DNA of 37,070 bases, from NCBI GenBank assembly GCA_964649825.1, contig CAZYQW010000126.1:1-37070 (forward strand), written 5' to 3'. Below, piece after piece: positions 1 to 8,054 of the stretch (its first letter is position 1; each line of letters begins with the position of its first letter). The notes under the pieces are model-generated. The model did no database searches and was not told the origin of the DNA. It was given only the letters and a program-made list of their open reading frames with translations. Source of the stretch: CAZYQW01 sp964649825 (lineage in GTDB: Bacteria; Planctomycetota; B15-G4; JADJEK01). The translations under genes were made by a program, and so were the position numbers.

Positions 1-2
1 GC

Positions 3-131
3 TTCGACGGCTGGCGTTACCTCCATCCGCCGCCCGGGTGGCTACCAGATCGAACCGACAATTATCTGGGTGGATCTTTCATCCACAGGTCCTTTCCGCC
101 AAGGGCGTCTCCGCCCGTCTTGGCGCACTGA
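3..131 (+). CDS. 3' end of an unidentified protein (partial)
   Basis: One frame is open from the window edge to a TGA at 129-131. It begins FDGWRYL, which resembles a short motif in secreted carbohydrate-associated beta-domain proteins of planctomycetes. Only the first dozen codons have the high third-position GC expected here, and the rest looks less coding-like. The real gene may end in another frame or be damaged. No function can be assigned. It lies just upstream of the DinB-like gene on the same strand. Confidence 0.22.
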   Translation, partial: FDGWRYLHPPPGWLPDRTDNYLGGSFIHRSFPPRASPPVLAH

Positions 132-174
132 ATCGTCCGGGATGATGAACCCGCCGCTCGACGCGAGGCCCGCC

Positions 175-690
175 ATGGACCGTCAACAGATCGCCGCCCG
201 TCTGGCCACGAACACCGCGCGGGTTCTCGCGCACTTCGCCGCCCCGGCCGCGGAGCTCGAGCGGAGCTACGCACCCGGAAAGTGGAAGGCGCGTGCGATC
301 CTCGCCCACGTCGCGGACGTCGAGTTCGTCAACCTCTGGCGGTTCGTGAAGGCCGTCGCCGAGCCCGACAGCGTCGCGGGCGCGTTCGACGAGAACGCAT
401 GGGCGCGGACGCTCGGCTACGAGACGCGGCCGATCGATGTCTCGCGCGACCTCTTCCTCGGCGCGCGCAAGCTCCTCTCCCACTCGCTGGCGAACCTCGA
501 CGACGCCACGCTCGCCAACGCGTCGAACCACCCGGAGAAGGGGCGGCTCACCGGCCTCCGCTGGTGTCGGCTCGTGATCGACCACGCCGATCACCACCTC
601 GGCCAGGTCGAGGCGGCCCGCGCGGGCACGCAATGGAAGCCGCAGCCCGTCGAGGAGGGTTGGATGTTCGGCGCGAAGGCGTCGAGGTGA
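175..690 (+). CDS. DinB-superfamily protein (putative metal-dependent)
   Basis: A 171-residue protein of the DinB/YfiT four-helix-bundle superfamily. The three expected metal-ligand histidines are visible: H45 in ILAHVAD and H137/H141 in DHADHHLGQ. Family members include thiol-dependent S-transferases and damage-inducible proteins of unknown role, so the substrate cannot be named. I chose ATG 175 because GAGG lies six bases upstream (165-168) and the protein then starts at the usual first helix. The frame is open further upstream, to an ATG at 70, but that would add a low-complexity extension. The gene is convergent with the histidine kinase gene, with 32 bases between stops. It is probably cytoplasmic and monocistronic. 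Confidence 0.75.
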   Translation: MDRQQIAARLATNTARVLAHFAAPAAELERSYAPGKWKARAILAHVADVEFVNLWRFVKAVAEPDSVAGAFDENAWARTLGYETRPIDVSRDLFLGARKLLSHSLANLDDATLANASNHPEKGRLTGLRWCRLVIDHADHHLGQVEAARAGTQWKPQPVEEGWMFGAKASR

Positions 691-735
691 GCGCCGCACC
701 CGAGCCCGACCGACGCGCGCCCTCAGTCGCTCACC
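686..735. repeat. Inverted repeat spanning two convergent stop codons
   Basis: GGTGAGCG (686-693) is matched perfectly by CGCTCACC (728-735). The arms contain or flank the stop regions of the DinB-like and kinase genes. The 34-base loop is long, so this may be a bidirectional termination structure or chance. Confidence 0.25.
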
Positions 736-2186
736 CGCGACGGGTGGATCACGGCCGTGGGCTCGCGCGGGCGTTCGGGGACGCGGCAGGGTAGGAGCAC
801 CTCGACCTCGGTGCCGACGCCTTCTTCGCTCGAGACGTGGATCGTCCCGCCGTGAGCTTCCACGATCCACTGGCAGATCGAGAGACCGAGGCCCGTGCCC
901 TGCGACGATCGCGACCGATCTCCGCGATAGAAACGATCGAAGATGCGGGGCAGGTCGGCCTTCGAGACCCCGATGCCCGTGTCTCGGATCGTGAGGGCAG
1001 CGTGGCCGTCCCGGCGCTCGAGCCGCAGCTCGACCTCCCCGTTGGGGCGGTTGTACTTGATCGCGTTGTCGATCAGGTTGCCGACGAGCTGACGCAGCCG
1101 CGCGCCGTCCCCGAGCACCTCGACGTCGGCCAGCTCGCCGCACCGAACGTCGATTCCAGCATCGTCGGCGAGCGGCGCGTAGAGCTCGAACGCATCGCGG
1201 ACCACGTCGACGAGCGCGGTCGGTCGTTTGTCGAGCTTCGTCGCGTCCGCGTCGGCGCGGGCGAGGACGAGCAGGTCCTCGGCGAGACGCTGCAGGCGAA
1301 GGTACTCCTCGATGCTCGACTCGAGCACCTGCCGCAGCTCCTCCGCCGGGCGGGGCTTCGTCAGCGCGATCTCGGCCATGCCGCGGAGCGCGGCGAGAGG
1401 GCTCTTGAACTCGTGCGAGGCGTCCGCCGTGAACTGACGGACCTGATTGACGTGACGCTCGATGCGGTCGAGCATCCCGTTCAGGGTCGTGGCGAGCCGG
1501 TCCAGCTCGTCTTCGACTCCGGTCTGGGGGAGACGTTCGTCGAGCCGGGACGACCCGATGCGGAGCGCGGCATCGGTCATCAGTTGGACCGGGCGCAGGC
1601 TGCGCCGCGCCACGAGCCACCCGGCGAGCAGGGCGAGCAGCGTTGCTATCGCGAGGCCGGCGATCGAGAGCCGGCGCAGCAGGCCCAGCGAGTGCTCCAC
1701 GTTCGTGAGCGAGTAGCCGGTGCGCGCGATCCTGCGCCGGCCCTGCTCGTCGGCGAACGCCTCGAGCAGGACGCGGATCGGACCGCTTGCGCCGTCCGCG
1801 CCCACCGTCTCGTAGCGGGGAGCGTCGAGGGAGGCCGGGTCGATCGAGGCCCAAAGCTCCTCCGCCGGCGGGCCGTTCGATCGCGCGTCGACGAGCGCGT
1901 GTCCGCGCCGGTCGAAGAGGACGAAGCTGAGGACGTTGGGTGGGTGGCTTCGCAGCTCCTCCTGGATGATCTCCTTCGCGGCCGCGAGGTCGCCGGCGTT
2001 CTTGGCGATCTCGGCGCGGAACTCGCCCGCCTCGCTGCAGAGGAAGAGGTCGACCTCGCGATACAGCGAATGACGCATGCCGAGGTAGAGCACGGCGCAG
2101 AGGATCAGGCAGACCACGAGCGTCGTCGCCGCCCCGAAGAACGACAACCGCATGCCGATGGTGGCGAAGGGGCGCCGGCTACCCAT
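723..2186 (-). CDS. Sensor histidine kinase (HAMP-HisKA-HATPase)
   Basis: A 487-residue membrane histidine kinase, the sensor of a two-component system. A first membrane segment (about residues 14-37) and a second (about 173-192) bracket a periplasmic sensor region with no domain I recognise. HAMP follows, then the dimerisation/phosphoacceptor segment with H258 in DASHEFKSPLAAL. The ATPase domain has its N box (NLIDNAIKY), G1 box (RDTGIGV) and G2 box (GTGLGLSI). The overall plan resembles CusS/heavy-metal-type sensors, but no ligand can be inferred. Its start overlaps the end of the response regulator gene by 8 bases, so the two are translationally coupled. It should autophosphorylate at H258 and pass phosphate to D51 of that regulator. 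Confidence 0.93.
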   Translation of the reverse strand: MGSRRPFATIGMRLSFFGAATTLVVCLILCAVLYLGMRHSLYREVDLFLCSEAGEFRAEIAKNAGDLAAAKEIIQEELRSHPPNVLSFVLFDRRGHALVDARSNGPPAEELWASIDPASLDAPRYETVGADGASGPIRVLLEAFADEQGRRRIARTGYSLTNVEHSLGLLRRLSIAGLAIATLLALLAGWLVARRSLRPVQLMTDAALRIGSSRLDERLPQTGVEDELDRLATTLNGMLDRIERHVNQVRQFTADASHEFKSPLAALRGMAEIALTKPRPAEELRQVLESSIEEYLRLQRLAEDLLVLARADADATKLDKRPTALVDVVRDAFELYAPLADDAGIDVRCGELADVEVLGDGARLRQLVGNLIDNAIKYNRPNGEVELRLERRDGHAALTIRDTGIGVSKADLPRIFDRFYRGDRSRSSQGTGLGLSICQWIVEAHGGTIHVSSEEGVGTEVEVLLPCRVPERPREPTAVIHPSRVSD

Positions 2187-2853
2187 TCTCGCGGAGGACG
2201 TACCCGACGCCCCGGATCGTGTGGATCAGCGGTTTCTCGAACCCCTGGTCCACCTTCTTGCGCAGTCGATTGATCTGGACGTCGATCACGTTCGTCAGCG
2301 GATCGTGATCCATGTCCCATACGTGCTCGAGGATCATCGTGCGGGAGAGGACGGCCCCGGCGTGATGCGCGAGGTACGCGAGGAGTGCGAACTCGCGGGC
2401 CGAGAGGTCGAGCCTTCGGCCCGCGCGCTCGACCCGGTGGGCGGCGAGGTCGATGGTGAGGTCCGCGACGGTCACCACGGAGCTGGTGAGCGCGCGTCCC
2501 CGGCGGAGGAGCGAACGGATCCTCGCCACGAGCTCGGCGAAGCTGAACGGCTTCGGCAGGTAGTCGTCCGCGCCGAGATCGAGCCCGCGCACGCGGTCGT
2601 CGACGGCGTCCCGCGCCGTCAGGCAGATGACCGGCGTGTCGTCCCCCGTCGCGCGGAGACCCTCGAGGATGCTGAACCCGTCGCGGCCAGGCAGCATCAG
2701 GTCGAGGATGATGACGTCGTAGCGGCCCGTCCGCGCCAAGCGGAACCCGTCCTCGCCGTCGGACGCAACGTCTACCGAGAACGACTCCTCCTTCAATCCT
2801 CGCTGGACGAATTGGCGGATCCCGGGATCGTCTTCCACGATCAGTGCTTTCAT
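2179..2853 (-). CDS. OmpR/PhoB-family response regulator
   Basis: A 224-residue response regulator, first gene of the two-component operon. The receiver domain spans about residues 1-120. It has the acidic pair D8/D9, the phosphoacceptor D51 in ILDLMLPG, the conserved Thr in CLTARD and Lys in LPKPF. A C-terminal winged-helix DNA-binding domain (about 128-222) ends with the characteristic HTIRGVGYVLRE. When phosphorylated it should bind DNA as a dimer and act on transcription. Targets are not evident. The 125-base gap to the divergent AlbA_2 gene is the likely promoter region and a possible autoregulatory site. Confidence 0.95.
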   Translation of the reverse strand: MKALIVEDDPGIRQFVQRGLKEESFSVDVASDGEDGFRLARTGRYDVIILDLMLPGRDGFSILEGLRATGDDTPVICLTARDAVDDRVRGLDLGADDYLPKPFSFAELVARIRSLLRRGRALTSSVVTVADLTIDLAAHRVERAGRRLDLSAREFALLAYLAHHAGAVLSRTMILEHVWDMDHDPLTNVIDVQINRLRKKVDQGFEKPLIHTIRGVGYVLRENG

Positions 2854-2978
2854 GCGGGCGATCCTACGCGTCTCGGCGACGATCCGTGCACGTCGGCGGC
2901 GGGTCGGCCCCCGGTGCCGATCGAAACGCGTACGAGGAACGCGGCCGCCGGTCCTCGCCAGTCCGTAGGATGGCGCCT

Positions 2979-3614
2979 ATGACCGAGTGGAAACCCGGCC
3001 GCGAGGGGCCGCGAACCGAGTGGAAACAGTGGCTTCCTCGCGATGAGCGCGTGGCGCGGACGTTGGCTGCGTTCGCGAACGGCGGTGGGGGAGCGCTCGT
3101 CGTCGGGGTCAGCGACTCGGGCGAGGTGGTCGGAGTCGAGGACCCGTGGGCGGTGATCGAGAGCGTCCGGCGGATCGCCCGTGAACGGGTCGATCCCCCC
3201 GTCAGCGTCTCGCCGCGGCGCATCGTGGTTCGCGACCGTTCCGTGGTCGAGTTCCGAATCCTGGCCCCGGATCGTGCGCCGGTGGTCGTCCTGCTGCCGG
3301 ACGGCCGGCGCGTCCCGTACGTGCGGGACGGCAGCTCGAGTCGTCCGGCCGGTCCGCGCGAGCTGAAGGCGCTGGCGCACGCGCCGGCGCGGGCGGTGCG
3401 GCTCGACGATCCGGCGCGACGGTTCTTGGCTGCGCTCGCGTGCCTGCGCGAGCCGTCGATCTCGGTTCTCGCTCGGGCCGCCCGGATGGGGCCGCGGACG
3501 GCGCGGCGGGTCCTGGTGGTGCTGGTCGAGGCGGGGCTGGTGATGGAGAACGAGGGCGGACGCATCTGGCTCACTCCGCTGGGTCACGAACGCGTCGGCG
3601 GAGGTCGGCGATGA
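2979..3614 (+). CDS. Short AlbA_2 (Schlafen-type) / winged-helix protein
   Basis: A 211-residue protein. The N-terminal part matches the Schlafen AlbA_2 putative nucleic-acid-binding domain: an acidic/Lys start (EWKQWL), AFANGGGG, LVVGVSDSGEVVGVED, and a later strand RVPYVRDGSSSRPA. The C-terminal third (about residues 145-205) looks like a winged helix, with ISVLARAARMGPRTARRVL then VEAGLVMENEGGRIWLTPLG. Proteins with this pair are often annotated as ATP-binding transcriptional regulators, but this one is short and lacks the usual middle domain. ATG 2979 is favoured because AGGA (2967-2970) sits eight bases upstream. ATG 2970 is in frame and possible. It is divergent from the response regulator, and its TGA overlaps the ATG of the PPC gene, so the two are coupled. 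Confidence 0.75.
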   Translation: MTEWKPGREGPRTEWKQWLPRDERVARTLAAFANGGGGALVVGVSDSGEVVGVEDPWAVIESVRRIARERVDPPVSVSPRRIVVRDRSVVEFRILAPDRAPVVVLLPDGRRVPYVRDGSSSRPAGPRELKALAHAPARAVRLDDPARRFLAALACLREPSISVLARAARMGPRTARRVLVVLVEAGLVMENEGGRIWLTPLGHERVGGGRR

Positions 3615-4039
3615 AGGTCCTCGATTCGGGCGGCGGCCTGTTCATGGTGCGGGTCGACAAGGACGAGGAGATCGTGGCGTCGATGGTCGAGTTCGCGCGC
3701 CGCATGGACGTCCGCGGCGCCGCCGTCACCGGCCTCGGAGGCGTCCGCGACGTCCGGCTCGCGTACTTCGACACGGAGCGCAAGGAGTACCTGCCGCGCG
3801 ACTACGCGGAAGACCTCGAGCTCGTCAGCCTCGTGGGGAACCTGGGCCGATTCGAGGGCGCGCCGTTCCTGCACGCGCACGTCGTGCTCTCCGACCGGGA
3901 GTTCCGCTGCTTCGGCGGACACCTTATGCATGCGCACGTCGCGGTCACCGTCGAGATCGCGGTCCGGGTCGGAAGCGCGACGATCCACCGCGTCGAGAAC
4001 CCCGACCTTGGGATCAAGGAGCAGCGCTTCGAGGGCTGA
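3611..4039 (+). CDS. PPC-domain (DUF296) DNA-binding-like protein
   Basis: A 142-residue single-domain protein of the PPC/DUF296 family, the fold found alone in prokaryotes and fused to AT-hooks in plants. Family features include the GLGGVRDVRLAYFD strand, LVSLVGNLGRFEGAPFLHAHVVL, and the His-rich metal-binding-like motif GGHLMHAHV. Prokaryotic members form trimers, and their biochemical role is not settled. The ATG overlaps the stop of the AlbA_2 gene by four bases (ATGA), which implies coupled translation and a functional link between two putative nucleic-acid-associated proteins. No second domain or membrane segment is visible. Confidence 0.85.
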   Translation: MKVLDSGGGLFMVRVDKDEEIVASMVEFARRMDVRGAAVTGLGGVRDVRLAYFDTERKEYLPRDYAEDLELVSLVGNLGRFEGAPFLHAHVVLSDREFRCFGGHLMHAHVAVTVEIAVRVGSATIHRVENPDLGIKEQRFEG

Positions 4040-4122
4040 CGGACTGGCTCTGCGTCCGCCGGGGATCTTCTCTCCTGCACGCACGACGTTCATGAATCGG
4101 CCGGGCTAGAATCCCGAGGATC

Positions 4123-5034
4123 ATGTCCCACGTCCTCGTCACCGGCGCTTCCGGACTCATCGGCTCGCACCTGTACCGCCGTCTCCTCGACGAAGGGCAT
4201 GACGTCGTGGGAACGTACCACGAGGGCAAGGAGCGAGTGCCGCAGGTGTCGCGCGGCGGCGCCTCGGTCGCCTTGGACCTGGACGACGACGCGTCGATCG
4301 AGGCCGCCTTCCGCGCGGCGTGGCCCGAGGTCGTGGTCCACTGCGCGGCGATGTCCGATCTGCGGAGCTGCGAGGCCGCTCCCGCGACGGCGCAGCGCCG
4401 GAACGTCCAGGCGACGGCGAAGCTCGCGCGGCTGTCCGCCGCGTTCGGTGCGCGCTTCCTGTTCTGTTCGACGGATCAGGTCTTCGACGGCGAGCGCGGC
4501 GGCTACCGCGAGACCGACGAGGCGCGCCCCCGGCACGAGTACGGTCGGTCGAAGCTCCTCGCCGAGGAGGAGATCCGCCGGGAACACAAGGGCGCGACCT
4601 CCCTTCGCATCGCCCTGGTCTACGGACGGAGCCCGAGCGGCGATCGCTCCGCGTCCGAGAAGGTCGTGCTGGCGCTGCGCGGTGGAGATCCGCCGCGCCT
4701 CTTCGTGGACGAGATCCGAACGCCGATCCTCGTCGATGACGTCGCGCGCCTGATCATCGATCTGTTCCCCGAACGGGACCTGCCGGTCGTCCACCTCGCG
4801 GGTCCGGACGCGCTCTCGCGCCACGAGTTCGGCGTCAAGGTCGCGAACGCGCATGGGCTCGACGCCGGGCGGATCGAGGCGGTGAGGCTCGCGGACCTCG
4901 ACCTCATGCCACCCCGGCCGCCGTGCCTGTCGCTCGACATCGAGCGGCTGCGCGCGTGCGTGAAACAGGCTCCGTCGGGAGTCGATGAAGGCTTGGCGCG
5001 CTTGCTCGAGAACGAAGAGGCGGCGACCCGATGA
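4123..5034 (+). CDS. RmlD-like NAD(P)-dependent sugar-nucleotide reductase
   Basis: A 303-residue extended short-chain dehydrogenase of the RmlD family (dTDP-4-dehydrorhamnose reductase / MAT2B-like). The Rossmann motif is TGASGLIG (residues 7-14) and the catalytic YxxxK is Y140/K144 in YGRSK. FCSTDQVFDG supplies the usual Ser/Thr and substrate-loop region. No other rhamnose-pathway gene (rmlA, rmlB, rmlC) is nearby, so the exact substrate is open and a housekeeping or regulatory role is possible. GAGG lies just upstream of ATG 4123. The stop overlaps the start of the mutase-like gene (ATGA), indicating an operon of two genes. Confidence 0.8.
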   Translation: MSHVLVTGASGLIGSHLYRRLLDEGHDVVGTYHEGKERVPQVSRGGASVALDLDDDASIEAAFRAAWPEVVVHCAAMSDLRSCEAAPATAQRRNVQATAKLARLSAAFGARFLFCSTDQVFDGERGGYRETDEARPRHEYGRSKLLAEEEIRREHKGATSLRIALVYGRSPSGDRSASEKVVLALRGGDPPRLFVDEIRTPILVDDVARLIIDLFPERDLPVVHLAGPDALSRHEFGVKVANAHGLDAGRIEAVRLADLDLMPPRPPCLSLDIERLRACVKQAPSGVDEGLARLLENEEAATR

Positions 5035-6239
5035 AGTTCGTGCTGGTGGTGTTGTCCGGGGTGGCCGATCTGCCGGTCGCCTCGCTCAAGGATCGAACGC
5101 CCCTGCAGGTGGCGCGGACGCCGGCGTTGGACGCGCTCGCGCGCTCGGGTCGGGTCGGGACGGTCGCGACCACGCCGCGCGGCGCCCATTCCGGCTCGGA
5201 CGCGGCGCTCCTGACGTTGCTCGGCTACGACCCGACGCGGTATGCGCTGCGGCGCGGACCGCTCGAGGCGCTCGGGGCCGGGATCGACCTCTCGCCGCAG
5301 GACTTGGTGTTCCGGGGCAACCTGGTCTCTCTCTACAACGAGAAGATCGCCGACCTCACCGCCGGTCGCATCTCGAGCGACGAGGCGCACGTCCTCCTCG
5401 CGGAGCTCTCGAGGGAGGCGGGGGACGACGGGATCCGCGTCCATCCGCTGAACCGCTACCGCTTCCTGGCGATCGTCGCGAACGGGCGGTCGCTGCGCGT
5501 CCAGACCGTGCCGCCGCACGTGGCCGTCGGGAAGGCGGTGCGCGAGGTCTACCCGACCGGCGAGGACGGCGGCCGGTTCGCGCGGCTCCTGGACACGTCG
5601 CGGAGGGTGCTTGGCGGCCACGAGATCAACTCGGTCCGCGTCGATCTGGGCGAGAACCCGGCCAACTTCATCTGGCTGTGGGGAGAGGGCGCCGACGTCG
5701 ATCTGCCGACGCTCGCGTCGACCTTCGGTCTCTCCGGCGTCTGCATCGCGGGTGCCCCGCTCGCGCGCGGCGTGGGTCGGAAAGTCGGTCTCGAGGTGGT
5801 CGACGTGCCCGGCGCCACCGGCGACCTCGACACCGACCTCGACGGCAAGGCCGACGCCGCGTTGCGCGCGCTCGAGCGCTCGGACTTCGTCTTCGTCCAC
5901 GTCCAGGCCGCGAACGAGGCGTCGCACCTCCACGATCCGCTGATGAAGGTCGAGGTGATCCAGCAGGCCGATCGGCACCTGATCGAGCCGTTGCGAGATG
6001 GACTGGCGAAGCTCGACGAGGGGTATCGCATCCTCGTCGCGTCGGATCACGTCACGGCGTCCGACCGCGACGAGCCGACCCTGGGAAGCGCCCCGTTCCT
6101 GATCGCCGGGAAGGACATCAGCACCGTGCGCGAGTACCCGTTCGACGAGGAGCACGCCGCACGTTCGGACCTGCAGATCGAGGATGGGCCCGCGCTGATG
6201 GAGTTCTTCCTCGGGAAGCCGCGGCGGACCTCGTCGTAG
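5031..6239 (+). CDS. ApgM-type phosphoglycerate mutase homologue, metal site degraded
   Basis: A 402-residue protein with the length and layout of archaeal-type cofactor-independent phosphoglycerate mutase (alkaline phosphatase superfamily). Family blocks are clear: TPLQVARTPALDALARSG, GSDAALLTLLGYDP with the nucleophile-position S56, RGPLEALGAGIDL, and SDH (D339/H340). Several residues expected to bind the two metals are changed. The first-strand Asp is S9 (VVLSGVADLP), the usual EAPDEAGH reads QAANEASH (Q292, N295), and the late His block expected near PVPF reads RDEPTLGSAPF. H299 remains. It may be inactive, or may use another substrate or metal mode. It is coupled to the RmlD-like gene and convergent with the antiporter gene, with 12 bases between stops. 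Confidence 0.75.
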   Translation: MKFVLVVLSGVADLPVASLKDRTPLQVARTPALDALARSGRVGTVATTPRGAHSGSDAALLTLLGYDPTRYALRRGPLEALGAGIDLSPQDLVFRGNLVSLYNEKIADLTAGRISSDEAHVLLAELSREAGDDGIRVHPLNRYRFLAIVANGRSLRVQTVPPHVAVGKAVREVYPTGEDGGRFARLLDTSRRVLGGHEINSVRVDLGENPANFIWLWGEGADVDLPTLASTFGLSGVCIAGAPLARGVGRKVGLEVVDVPGATGDLDTDLDGKADAALRALERSDFVFVHVQAANEASHLHDPLMKVEVIQQADRHLIEPLRDGLAKLDEGYRILVASDHVTASDRDEPTLGSAPFLIAGKDISTVREYPFDEEHAARSDLQIEDGPALMEFFLGKPRRTSS

Positions 6240-6251
6240 GGGAGCGACGGG

Positions 6252-8054
6252 TCATGGCGTCGGGGCGGACGACGTCGGCGGCACCAGTCCGATGATCGTC
6301 TGACCTTCGATCGGCTCGGGTGGATCGGAGGTCGTGAAGGGGATCAGGGCGCGAGAATCCTGCGTGAGGAGGAACAGCGGCACGGCGTCGCCGCCGTACT
6401 GGGCGCGGTACTGCTCGTAGTCGAACTTCTCGGTAAGCGGCGTCGTCTTGATGACCCAGCCGCGCAGGACGCGGTCGATGAGCACGTCCTGCGTGAGCCC
6501 CTCGTCGAAAAGGAAGCGTCCACCCATGTCCTTCGACACGCCCGGGTCGCGGGCGCCGCCCGACCGCGACTGCGGCTGGAGCTGATAGACGCCGGTCCGC
6601 GTGAACACGTCGCGCAGGTGCTGCGCGGCGAGCGCGTTCGCCTCGTCGTTGGGCGTCAACGCGAGGAAACGTCCGAGCCCCCCGAGCCGCATCTCCTCGA
6701 TCGCGTAGTCGGTCAGGATGTTGCCGTGCCAGACCGGCAGGTTCTCCATGCGCGCCTTCGAGACCTTGCGGTAGTTCGAGTCGACCATGAGGACCGTGAA
6801 GTCGAGGGATCGAAGGACCTTGCCGAGCTCCAGGCTGAACGGGTGGATGCCGAGGATCAGCACGCCCTGCGGATCCTTCTCGGCGAGGCCGAGACGTCGC
6901 GCGAGAGGTCCCGCGGTGAGCCCGTAGACGCTCACCGTTCCGACGATGACGAGAAACACGAGCGGCACCAGGCGCGCCGCCTCGGGCGTCCGGTCGTGCA
7001 GGCCGAGCGCGAACAGCGCCGTGACCGAAGCGGCGACGATCCCGCGCGGCGCCATCCACGCGAGGAAGAGCCGCGCCCGGACCGGAATGTCGCTGCCCCA
7101 GGTCGACGCGAGCACCGAGAGCGGGCGGGCGACGAGGATGAGCACGGCGACGAAGCCGAAGCTGCCGAGCGTGAGCCCCTCGAGCTGCTCGTAACGGACG
7201 CGCGCCGCGAGCAGGATGAACAGGCTCGAGATCAGCAGGACACGGAGGTTCTCCTTGAACTCGACGATGTGGCGGACGGCGAATCCCTTCTGGTTCGCGA
7301 GGCCGATCCCCATGAGCGTCACGGTCAACAGGCTCGACTCGTGGTGGATTCGATCCGACAGGACCGCGGCGCCGAGCACCATCGCGAGGGCGAACGGGCT
7401 CTGCAGATGATCCGGGATCCAGAACCTCCGCAGCACCTGCACCATCGCGAGCGCGGTCGCGGCCCCGATCGCCGCGCCGACCAACAGCACCTTCCCCACG
7501 CCGAGGAGGACCATCAGGGGCGCCTCGCGCAGGGATCCGTCCGAGACCGCCTGGAAGACGAGGACCGCGAGCACCGCGCCGACCGGGTCGACGAGGATGC
7601 CCTCCCAGTTGAGCACCGCGCCGACCGTCCCGGACGGTCGGACGTGACGGAGCAGCGGACCGACGACGGTCGGGCCAGTGACGGTGAGGATCGAACCGAC
7701 GAGCGCCGCGATCTCCCAGCTCAGGCCGACCAGGTAGTGGGCGGCCAGCGTCGCGATGAACGCGGTGATCAGCACGCCGACGCTGATCAGCTTGAGCACG
7801 GTCTTGCCGACGTGCGGGAGCTCGGAGAAGCGCAGCGTCAGCCCGCCTTCGAACAGGATCACCGCCACCGAGAGCGAGACGATCGGGAACAGGAGGTCGC
7901 CGAGCAGCTCGTCCGGGTCGATGCCGATCAAGTTGCCGGCCGCGAACCCGGTCAGGAGCAGGAGCAGGATCGATGGGAGCCGGAGGCGCCACGCGACCCA
8001 CTGGGCCGCCACGCCGAGCACGACGACTCCGGCGAGGCCGACGATCGGGCTCAT
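6252..8054 (-). CDS. CPA-family cation/proton antiporter with TrkA-N domain
   Basis: A 600-residue inner-membrane protein. The first ~380 residues hold about twelve hydrophobic segments with antiporter motifs: LFEGGLTLRF, TVTGPTVVGPLLR and GILVDPVGAVLAVLVF. The last contains the Asp expected to carry protons. A cytoplasmic TrkA-N-like nucleotide-binding domain follows (about 395-500), starting GVLILGIHPFSLELG, a variant glycine motif seen in NhaP-type CPA1 proteins, and including DSNYRKV and GNILTD. A roughly 100-residue tail ends the protein. The likely role is Na+ or K+ exchange for H+, gated by nucleotide. The ATG overlaps the stop of the GIN-domain lipoprotein gene (ATGA), so the pair is co-translated. 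Ion specificity cannot be read from sequence. Confidence 0.88.
   Translation of the reverse strand: MSPIVGLAGVVVLGVAAQWVAWRLRLPSILLLLLTGFAAGNLIGIDPDELLGDLLFPIVSLSVAVILFEGGLTLRFSELPHVGKTVLKLISVGVLITAFIATLAAHYLVGLSWEIAALVGSILTVTGPTVVGPLLRHVRPSGTVGAVLNWEGILVDPVGAVLAVLVFQAVSDGSLREAPLMVLLGVGKVLLVGAAIGAATALAMVQVLRRFWIPDHLQSPFALAMVLGAAVLSDRIHHESSLLTVTLMGIGLANQKGFAVRHIVEFKENLRVLLISSLFILLAARVRYEQLEGLTLGSFGFVAVLILVARPLSVLASTWGSDIPVRARLFLAWMAPRGIVAASVTALFALGLHDRTPEAARLVPLVFLVIVGTVSVYGLTAGPLARRLGLAEKDPQGVLILGIHPFSLELGKVLRSLDFTVLMVDSNYRKVSKARMENLPVWHGNILTDYAIEEMRLGGLGRFLALTPNDEANALAAQHLRDVFTRTGVYQLQPQSRSGGARDPGVSKDMGGRFLFDEGLTQDVLIDRVLRGWVIKTTPLTEKFDYEQYRAQYGGDAVPLFLLTQDSRALIPFTTSDPPEPIEGQTIIGLVPPTSSAPTP

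Noticed and set aside
79..1854. A 591-codon open frame on the minus strand overlapping the kinase gene
   Set aside because: It is an out-of-frame shadow of the histidine kinase and DinB-like genes: Arg/Pro/Ala-rich, no domain, no start signal. Similar long shadows at 837-2273 (+), 4620-6155 (-), 6118-8001 (-), 26851-28503 (-), 30786-32045 (-) and 32033-33316 (-) were dismissed for the same reason.
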